64,000 bases of DNA from Alkanindiges illinoisensis (GTDB lineage Bacteria; Pseudomonadota; Gammaproteobacteria; Pseudomonadales; Moraxellaceae). The notes under the pieces are model-generated. The model was not told where the DNA came from, made no database searches, and worked only from the letters and a program-made list of their open reading frames with translations. Shown here in pieces: positions 58,346 to 64,000 of this stretch. Numbering within the stretch: position 1 is the stretch's first letter; each line of letters opens with the position of its first letter. The position numbers and the translations under genes were made by a program. The stretch is taken from assembly GCF_004377485.1 (NCBI RefSeq), contig NZ_SNTY01000047.1:62001-126000 (forward strand), written 5' to 3'.

Positions 58346-58423
58346 ATATGAATTTTTTGGCAATTCCCTGTTCATAGCGCACAGAGCCGACTACACTCAA
58401 ACTGTTTTAAGCCGCAGGACACT

Positions 58424-59110
58424 GTGATGAATCCGCTAAACACGCAATCCAATAGCCAGTCAAATCCAAAATCCGTTACCCAGTTACCCAGCAAGATTGT
58501 TTGCGTGGGACGTAATTATGCCGAACATGCCCGTGAACTGGGCAATGAGGTGCCGGAAACGCCAGTGCTGTTTTTAAAGCCGCCCAGCAGTGTGATCGGG
58601 CTGGAGCAGGGCATCGCCTGGAACAAGGAGCTGGGAGAATGTCATTTTGAATGTGAATTGTCTATCCGGATTGGTCAGCGCCTGAAAAATGTAACAGTTG
58701 AGCAGGCACAGGCTGCCATTGCTGGTGTTACATTAGGTTTGGATTTAACCTTGCGCGATCTGCAAAACCAGCTGAAAACCAAAGGCCAGCCTTGGGAACG
58801 TGCCAAGGCATTTGATGGCGCTTGCGTGCTGGGGCAGTGGCTGGCCCCTGATATGCTGTGTGACCTAAGCAAAACCACCTTTGAGCTGAGCGTTAATGAT
58901 GAAGTACGCCAGCAGGGCGATACTGCTGACATGCTGTTTGGCGTGGTGGATCTGCTGGTGGATATCAGTCAGGTATTTACGCTGGAAGCGGGGGATGTGG
59001 TGATGACCGGGACGCCGGCTGGCGTGGCAGCATTAACATCCGGCGACCAGCTTAAAATGACCCTGCATACGGTGCTGGGTGGCGTAACTTGGCAAACTTT
59101 TGTGGTCTAA
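58424..59110 (+). CDS. Fumarylacetoacetate hydrolase (FAH) family protein
   Basis: A 228-residue FAH-fold enzyme. KIVCVGRNYAEHARELG near residue 24, PVLFLKPPSSVIG near 46, and the metal ligands in GECHFECELSIRIG near 71 are present, with TGTPAGVAAL near 206. Members hydrolyse or decarboxylate diketo acids, or act as acylpyruvases (FAHD1-like). The size favours the acylpyruvate-hydrolase group. It converges with a tautomerase gene. Confidence 0.88.
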   Translation: MMNPLNTQSNSQSNPKSVTQLPSKIVCVGRNYAEHARELGNEVPETPVLFLKPPSSVIGLEQGIAWNKELGECHFECELSIRIGQRLKNVTVEQAQAAIAGVTLGLDLTLRDLQNQLKTKGQPWERAKAFDGACVLGQWLAPDMLCDLSKTTFELSVNDEVRQQGDTADMLFGVVDLLVDISQVFTLEAGDVVMTGTPAGVAALTSGDQLKMTLHTVLGGVTWQTFVV

Positions 59111-59135
59111 TTGCGTGGTTTAATACTGATCTTCT

Positions 59136-59170
59136 ATTGAATCATCCATGCGCTGTGCTGATTCAATTTT
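59136..59170. terminator. Possible shared terminator between the FAH and tautomerase genes
   Basis: ATTGAATCA (59136-59144) pairs with TGATTCAAT (59159-59167), followed by a short T stretch. Confidence 0.5.
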
Positions 59171-59175
59171 ACAGG

Positions 59176-59565
59176 TTATACATCCACTTTGTAGTTCAAG
59201 CTTAATTCATCGCCGCATTGCCCACGAATGCCCCAGTGGTGCCGTGGCGTTTCTGTAATGGTAATTTCAATATCCTGCGATGCAATCCCGCATTGCTGCT
59301 CAATGTTGGTAAACAATTGCTGAATAAACGCTTTTTTACTGGCAGTACTGCGGCCTTCAAACATGGAAATTTCAAGGATGGTGTAATTGCTACTACGGTC
59401 AGCCGGAAAAATAAAATCTTCAGGTGCCAAAGCAATAAAGCGCTGAAATTTCTTTTCAACCGGATAGTTTAACGCACTCACCAATGCAGTATGGATTGCT
59501 GTGGACAACGCCTGCCGATGCTGGGTAATAGTGTTTGCCAAAGCATAAATCTTAATCTGGGCCAT
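59176..59565 (-). CDS. Tautomerase-superfamily protein
   Basis: A 129-residue protein starting MAQIKIYALA at ATG 59565. FQRFIALAPEDFIFPADRS, TILEISMFEGRS, and TETPRHHWGIRGQCGDEL mark a known tautomerase-like group (about 130 residues). The residue after Met is Ala, not the Pro that acts as base in 4-oxalocrotonate tautomerases, so the usual chemistry may be absent. ATG 59577 would add four residues. Confidence 0.8.
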   Translation of the reverse strand: MAQIKIYALANTITQHRQALSTAIHTALVSALNYPVEKKFQRFIALAPEDFIFPADRSSNYTILEISMFEGRSTASKKAFIQQLFTNIEQQCGIASQDIEITITETPRHHWGIRGQCGDELSLNYKVDV

Positions 59566-59664
59566 GTGATTATTCACTTTCTCTGTCGTTATTTATCATT
59601 GCTGTGTATTAAATTTTTGGGATGTATCTCTTAAATTTTCTTTTAATATAAGCGCTTAAATAGA

Positions 59665-60444
59665 TTATTGCACAAAGGGTTTATACCAGTGCAGGCTATC
59701 AATAGTAACGCCAGAGGGCCGATATTCAGCCCCGGTATAGCCAAAATAACTGGAATTCTGGATAAACTCAAAAATGGCACTAAAGTTGATTTCACCCGTG
59801 CCCGGTTCGTGACGGTTGGGGTAGTCGGCAAACTGGATATGCCCAATGTGATACATGTTTTCCTGCAGGCTTTGCAGGATCGGCTCGTGCATCATGGCCA
59901 GATGATAGCAATCAAACTGGATTTTAAGGGCGGGGTGGTTCACCGCTTCCAGCATTTCCTGTGCCTGCGCCACGGTTTGAATTAAAAAACGCGGCATATC
60001 AATGCCATTAATAATTTCAAAGACAGGGGTAATCCCCACTTTACTCATTTCATGACAGGCAAAACGCAGGTTTTTGGCCATGGTTTCTAAACAGGGTAAC
60101 AAATCGGCATGTACTGACTGGCGACCAGCCAGAATATTCACACAAGGCACATTCAGCGCCGTGGCATAACGAATGGCCTGAAACACCGCCTGCCGGAATT
60201 CATGCTCACGACCCGGTACACATGCCAGCCCGTCACCGCCCTGCATCAGGTCGCCTGCAGGCACATTGATGAGTACCAGTTGCTGCTGATGCTGTTGCAA
60301 TTGCTGGTTGATTTCATCAATCGCCAGCTCATAGGGAAACTGGATTTCCACTGCATCAAACCCGTGCTGCTTGGCCAGTGCAAACCGCTCAATGAGGGGC
60401 ACTTCAGTAAACAGCAGGGATAAATTGGCAGAAAAATGCAGCAT
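59665..60444 (-). CDS. Hydroxypyruvate isomerase-family (TIM-barrel) protein
   Basis: A 259-residue protein of the Hyi/OtnI family: FSANLSLLFTEVPLIERF at the start, GFDAVEIQFPYE, LINVPAGDLMQGG, VFEIINGIDMP and IQFDCYHLAMMHEP, with C-terminal GYTGAEYRP; the acidic residues in these segments bind a metal. It isomerises hydroxypyruvate/tartronate semialdehyde or 2-oxo-tetronates. A beta-hydroxyacid dehydrogenase gene lies 87 bp upstream on the same strand, the usual pairing. Confidence 0.85.
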   Translation of the reverse strand: MLHFSANLSLLFTEVPLIERFALAKQHGFDAVEIQFPYELAIDEINQQLQQHQQQLVLINVPAGDLMQGGDGLACVPGREHEFRQAVFQAIRYATALNVPCVNILAGRQSVHADLLPCLETMAKNLRFACHEMSKVGITPVFEIINGIDMPRFLIQTVAQAQEMLEAVNHPALKIQFDCYHLAMMHEPILQSLQENMYHIGHIQFADYPNRHEPGTGEINFSAIFEFIQNSSYFGYTGAEYRPSGVTIDSLHWYKPFVQ

Positions 60445-60531
60445 GGATTAAAACCTGTTCAGGAACCTGTACACGAATCTTTAAAAATCAATAGCTCAGT
60501 ATCAATGCAACCAAAGTCAGTGCTGCCTTAA

Positions 60532-61407
60532 TCAAGACGAAGCGCTATGCAGCAAAATGATACTGGATAAATCATCTTCACTATGCCCGTCTTGCTGGTG
60601 TTTTTCAAGCCGCGATAACGCTGTCGCGGCTACCGGAATGTCTAACTGATGATGACGCGCCAGCCGTACTGCATTCTTTAAATCCTTGGCAAGCGTTTGA
60701 ACTTTCCATTGCACTGGTGTAAATGACTGAGTAGCCATGCGTGGTGCTAAAATCTGCAAGGGTTTGGAGTCCGCAAATCCACCTGCCAGTGCAGGCGCCA
60801 GTAAGGTTGTATCTACACCAGCGCGTCTGGCCAGCTCAACTGCTTCACTGATCAGTGTGCTGCTGGCTGCGACAATTAATTGGTTACAAATTTTGGTAGC
60901 CTGACCGGTGCCATTTAAACCCATATACGTGACACGTTGCGATAACGGTGTAAATACAGGTTGCATGGTTTCCACCATTTTTTGATCACCACCGGCAAAA
61001 ATCACCAGCGTACCAGTTTCAGCGCCCATCACGCCACCTGATACCGGGGCATCAATCCAAGACACGTTTTTGCTGGTCACCTGACTGGCAAGTTGCTGGG
61101 TCATTTCAACAGACAGGCTGGAAAAATCAATAATCACTTGACCACTGCGCAAGTTGGGTAGCAACTGCTGGACAACACTCTGCACTGCCTGATCATCGGC
61201 TAGGCACAGCATGATGAGGTCTGCTGTACTGGCTTGATCAAATGAAAATGCTTTGGCCCCTGCTTGTAATAAGGGTTCGCAGGCAGCAGGCGTCCGATTC
61301 CAGACGGCAACCTGAAACCCTGCATCCAGCAATCGCCTGGTCATACGCGTGCCCATTAAGCCGATGCCGAGGAAAGCAATTTTTGTACTATGAATAGATA
61401 TGGTCAT
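60532..61407 (-). CDS. Beta-hydroxyacid dehydrogenase (tartronate semialdehyde reductase-like)
   Basis: A 291-residue NAD(P)-dependent dehydrogenase. The dinucleotide motif GLMGTRMTRRLLDAG follows IAFLGI near residue 13, the substrate loop is DAPVSGGVMGAETGTL near 122, and the catalytic lysine lies in GQATKICNQL near 176. With the Hyi-family gene downstream it could form a glyoxylate/tartronate-semialdehyde or four-carbon sugar-acid route; 3-hydroxyisobutyrate is another possible substrate. Confidence 0.85.
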   Translation of the reverse strand: MTISIHSTKIAFLGIGLMGTRMTRRLLDAGFQVAVWNRTPAACEPLLQAGAKAFSFDQASTADLIMLCLADDQAVQSVVQQLLPNLRSGQVIIDFSSLSVEMTQQLASQVTSKNVSWIDAPVSGGVMGAETGTLVIFAGGDQKMVETMQPVFTPLSQRVTYMGLNGTGQATKICNQLIVAASSTLISEAVELARRAGVDTTLLAPALAGGFADSKPLQILAPRMATQSFTPVQWKVQTLAKDLKNAVRLARHHQLDIPVAATALSRLEKHQQDGHSEDDLSSIILLHSASS

Positions 61408-61629
61408 GGCGTTATAAAGTACTATAAATTTTTAGGCTTAATTGTATCGGTTAAAATGTGCAAAAACAAAAACTAGCACAGCCACTGGGAGCTTTTAGAA
61501 TAGATAAGAAAATATATTGCAATGGATACGTTTAATATTTTGCTAATATCTAAAAATGACTAGATTAGAATCTGGTTTTACATTGATGAATTACTAGAAC
61601 TCTTTTTTAGATCCGCTTGAAGATAAAAT

Positions 61630-62052
61630 ATGTATTTAAATGCACTGTATGCAATAGCTAATTCTAAATATTGGACTTTGGAAGAGTTACAGGGTTGGGC
61701 TGACGCAACTATCGCTCAGGTTAAATCACCAAAACACTGGCTGTGTTCATTAAGTTTAAGCCAGTCATTCGCTGAAGCGAGCTCAGCAATTCTTATGGAG
61801 CTATCAGGCGTGGGTGATTATGACTCTAAGCTTATTATTGGTTTCCTTTATTTAAAATATTTGGAAAATCCATGTTTAAAAGAAAATATTCATCGATTAA
61901 TTTTTGGGATTTACGATGCGCGTTTTGCACTTGAAGAACATGAATTAGAAACTGAAAAAAATAAAGTGTATGCGTCTTGGAGTCAAAAAGAACGGGATTA
62001 TCTTGTTTCTCCAGAGCTTGTTTCAACAGAATTGGATAGTTTAAGTTATTAA
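61630..62052 (+). CDS. Orphan small acidic protein
   Basis: A 140-residue, mostly helical protein with no signal peptide. It has EELQGWADATIAQ near residue 18 and an acidic C-terminal region (FALEEHELETEKNKV). I do not recognise a family; the size, acidity and AT-rich codons would suit an immunity-type protein, which is speculation. It lies between the dehydrogenase gene and a crotonase-gene relic. Confidence 0.5.
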   Translation: MYLNALYAIANSKYWTLEELQGWADATIAQVKSPKHWLCSLSLSQSFAEASSAILMELSGVGDYDSKLIIGFLYLKYLENPCLKENIHRLIFGIYDARFALEEHELETEKNKVYASWSQKERDYLVSPELVSTELDSLSY

Positions 62053-62138
62053 AAATAAGTTTTTGAGTTAAGAGTATTAACGTTGCCAAGCAAACAAGAA
62101 TCAAGTTTTTAATTAACCCTTACAGTATTTTCAACCCA

Positions 62139-62210
62139 TTAGCCAAATTGGTAGAGCTTAAAATTCACTTCCGGCTTTTTATCCTTAAGGCGAGTGTTTT
62201 TGCTGTAGGA
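62139..62210 (-). pseudogene. C-terminal relic of a crotonase gene
   Basis: On the minus strand this reads YSKNTRLKDKKPEVNFKLYQ, then FG and a stop. The intact crotonase gene 850 bp to the right ends NSKIARLKDKKPEMNFKP, then RQFK and a stop. The DNA is also clearly similar for about 50 bp (62157-62206 against 63005-63054). No upstream part of the reading frame remains; TAA closes the frame a few codons before the match. It is a duplicated or left-over gene end. Confidence 0.75.
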
Positions 62211-62269
62211 GTATTTAGATGTAGATTACCTAATATTATAAAAAACCGTGGTGCTGGAGGTGGCTGGTA

Positions 62270-62701
62270 ATGCGTTATTTGTATAGTTTACTATTTATAC
62301 CAGTGTTAGTAGCATGCTCTGGTATGGTTGATTTGCTTGTTTCGGGTAATGCTAATACAGGAATTGTATTTGAGCTATCTAAAAGTGATGCCAAAAAGCT
62401 CGATAATGTTTTTAGATTTTACGTAATGGATAATAGTGCTGTTCCTGTTGGTGCGTTGAAAAAAACAGTATGGGAGATTGAGATAAATAAGAAAATAAGT
62501 TGGTTTAACTTTAAAAATGATTACACCTATAAATGGACTTACGGCGTTAAACCAAACGGATTTGAAGAGGTTGTAAAACCCATGCCGCTACGGTTAAATA
62601 CTCAATATCTTTATTCGATTGATGGTGGCGCAGGCTATCACGGTGTAGGTTGTTTTTATTTAAATGAGAACAGAATGGTCATAGAGAGTAAGAGCTGTTG
62701 A
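62270..62701 (+). CDS. Orphan lipoprotein
   Basis: A 143-residue protein with a lipoprotein signal and lipobox LVAC (Cys16). The mature part is probably beta-rich, with a C-terminal cysteine pair (GCFYLN, SKSC). No family is recognised. It is AT-rich and lies between the crotonase relic and the intact crotonase gene. GGAGG lies 10 bp upstream of ATG 62270. Confidence 0.6.
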   Translation: MRYLYSLLFIPVLVACSGMVDLLVSGNANTGIVFELSKSDAKKLDNVFRFYVMDNSAVPVGALKKTVWEIEINKKISWFNFKNDYTYKWTYGVKPNGFEEVVKPMPLRLNTQYLYSIDGGAGYHGVGCFYLNENRMVIESKSC

Positions 62702-62988
62702 AGCAGGTAGTGTTTAGAACTCTGGTTTTACGAGTTCTATAGGCAAGGCTGGGCAGTATTTCGATAAGCAAAGTGGCTTGTATTACAGCCACAATCGCTA
62801 ATATAACCCTGAGCAACGAATAACAAAGCACTGCTTTGCCGTTGCGCAAGGAGCTGTTATATGGATGGAGCCTGATCCTGAGCAAATTTAAAGCCATTTC
62901 ACTATGTTCGTATTGCGGCATATATCTCATCTAAACGCAGCGTAAGGGTATACGGTGCTAGACTATTAGCCCAGCGCCATATGATGGA
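62702..62988. repeat. Intergenic region with inverted repeats related to the 31-kb repeat cluster
   Basis: Inverted repeats are TAGAACTC/GAGTTCTA (62715-62739), GTGGCT/AGCCAC (62773-62792) and CAAAGCA-C-TGCTTTG (62824-62838). On the minus strand the last one continues as in 31006-31040 (GCAAAGCAGTGCTTTGTTATT, then TGCTCA against CGCTCA). ATATATGCCGCAA near 62915 (minus) also matches 30841-30853. Confidence 0.6.
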
Positions 62989-63777
62989 CTACTTAAACTG
63001 CCGAGGCTTAAAATTCATTTCGGGCTTTTTATCCTTAAGCCGGGCAATCTTACTGTTCTCCCCCAAAATCAGCTTAAACTGCCACAGCTTTTCAAGGCGT
63101 AAGGCACGTTTTGGCGCATGAGCCATTGCATCCAGCACGCGCTTGCCTGCCAGCAAGGCATCAGGTGAACGCTGAATCAGTTCTTCGGCCAATTGCATGG
63201 CTTGTGTCACTGGGTCTGTATTTAAGTGTGTCACCAAACCAATTTCTTTCGCATAATTGCCATCAAAAATACGTCCGGTTAAGGTGAGTTCCTTGGCCAG
63301 ATCCAGTGGAATAATATCCTTAATAGAACGGGTCAGGCCCATATCCGGTACCAGACCCCAGCGGCTCTCCATAATAGACAGCTTGCAGTCCGGGTGGCAA
63401 ATGCGAATATCTGCGCCCAGCGCCAGTTGCATGCCAGCACCCAAACAATGACCATGCAGGGCAGCAATCACTGGGACGGGTAAGGTTTGCCAGATCAGGT
63501 TGGCTTTTTGAAAAATGCTTTGTCCGGGCTTTAGCAATTCCCACCCGGCATACGCCATGTTTTTGGGATTATTCAAATCACTTAAGTCAATCCCGGCGCT
63601 AAATGCTTCACCCTGACCGGACAGGATCACTACGCGGATGCTTTTGTCTTTTTTGATTTTCTTGGCGGTGTGCACCAGTTCATGCAGCATAGCAAAGCTC
63701 ATGGCATTGCGTTTTTCGGGGCGGTTTAACTGGACGTGGGCAATTTCGCCAATCCGGGTTAGGCTTACCAGTGCCAT
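62989..63777 (-). CDS. Crotonase / enoyl-CoA hydratase-family protein
   Basis: A 262-residue crotonase-fold enzyme: LNRPEKRNAMSFAM near residue 18, the oxyanion-hole FSAGIDLSDL near 58 and LHGHCLGAGMQLALGADIR near 108, and MESRWGLVPDMGLTRSI near 135. At the second catalytic position the usual Glu of hydratases is Asp (VPDMG), as in some dienoyl-CoA isomerases, so the reaction is uncertain. It belongs to fatty-acid or related acyl-CoA metabolism. A relic of the same C-terminus lies at 62139. Confidence 0.85.
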   Translation of the reverse strand: MALVSLTRIGEIAHVQLNRPEKRNAMSFAMLHELVHTAKKIKKDKSIRVVILSGQGEAFSAGIDLSDLNNPKNMAYAGWELLKPGQSIFQKANLIWQTLPVPVIAALHGHCLGAGMQLALGADIRICHPDCKLSIMESRWGLVPDMGLTRSIKDIIPLDLAKELTLTGRIFDGNYAKEIGLVTHLNTDPVTQAMQLAEELIQRSPDALLAGKRVLDAMAHAPKRALRLEKLWQFKLILGENSKIARLKDKKPEMNFKPRQFK

Positions 63778-63872
63778 GATTTACCTCATCTGTTGTATGT
63801 GGCCTGATCATACGGCCTAACTGTTTTAAAAAGTTGACTATTGGGTCAGGAGGGTGGGTATGAATTGCCAGT

Positions 63873-64000
63873 TCAACCCGGATTCAGGATTTTTTGTGCT
63901 TCGCTGTCCAGATCAGTCATGGCCTCCACCAGTTGCTGGTAGTACATCTCGACATCTTCGATAAAGCTGTCATTAATAGCTACACCAGATTTGCGCTGAT
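63873..64000 (-). CDS. C-terminal end of a gene cut by the window edge
   Basis: On the minus strand a frame runs in from the right edge and stops at TGA (63875-63873): 42 codons ending with VEMYYQQLVEAMTDLDSEAQ, then KILNPG. It is helical and acidic. The start and the family lie outside the window. It is about 95 bp upstream of the crotonase gene on the same strand. Confidence 0.55.
   Translation of the reverse strand, partial: QRKSGVAINDSFIEDVEMYYQQLVEAMTDLDSEAQKILNPG

Overview
The window reads as chromosome of a gamma-proteobacterium, most likely a member of the Moraxellaceae close to but perhaps outside Acinetobacter (inference). Supporting signs are the order pilB-pilC-pilD-coaE, fadB-fadA with the short thiolase downstream, a RimP with an acidic insert, LpxO, and the order secG-tRNA-Leu-tRNA-fMet-rimP-nusA-infB-rbfA-truB. 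The housekeeping part has a moderate GC content. Three AT-richer patches (about 19.7-21.5 kb, 25.1-26.5 kb and 61.5-63.0 kb) carry orphan exported proteins or lipoproteins and look like accessory DNA. No phage, transposase, integrase or CRISPR array was seen.

Layout. 0-6 kb: a lipoprotein gene broken by an in-frame TAA, aroE, a glycine-zipper lipoprotein, a GNAT enzyme, an alpha/beta hydrolase, an HNH-type protein and a decayed Na+/H+ antiporter gene. 6-10.3 kb: a TonB receptor closely resembling the PQQ receptor PqqU/YncD, next to a secreted PQQ beta-propeller enzyme. 10.8-13.7 kb: a LprI-like protein, htpG behind a near-consensus heat-shock promoter, and a remnant of an acetyltransferase. 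13.7-18.8 kb: an outer-membrane protein divergent from a three-gene AaeB/AaeX/AaeA-type efflux operon. 18.9-21.5 kb: a FrnE-like DsbA protein, a vapBC toxin-antitoxin pair and an orphan exported protein. 21.5-24.9 kb: fadBA of beta-oxidation. 25-31.7 kb: an orphan lipoprotein, lpxO, uvrC, a thioesterase, a cluster of short palindromic repeats, and pgsA.

31.7-45 kb: an ABC exporter, yqgE-ruvX, recN, yjbQ, ppnP, rlmB, a DMT permease, coaE, then the type IV pilus genes pilD, pilC and pilB, and two small genes. 45-54 kb: tpiA, secG, tRNA-Leu(GAG), tRNA-fMet and the translation/transcription operon rimP-nusA-infB-rbfA, a small heat-shock protein, and truB. 54-64 kb: an exported protein with two START-like halves, a SulP transporter, a YcxB-like protein overlapping a membrane-anchored L7/L12-C-terminal-like protein, a small catabolic group (FAH-family, tautomerase, Hyi-family isomerase, beta-hydroxyacid dehydrogenase), an AT-rich patch with two orphans and a crotonase-gene relic, an intact crotonase, and the end of a gene cut by the window edge.

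The items most worth a second look are the PqqU-like receptor with its PQQ enzyme, the repeat family at 30.8-31.0 kb with a related copy at 62.8 kb, the nested CTTAAG palindrome at 15.15-15.24 kb, the YcxB / L12-like gene pair, and four decayed genes (lipoprotein, antiporter, acetyltransferase, crotonase tail). I did not find a clearly new multi-gene system.
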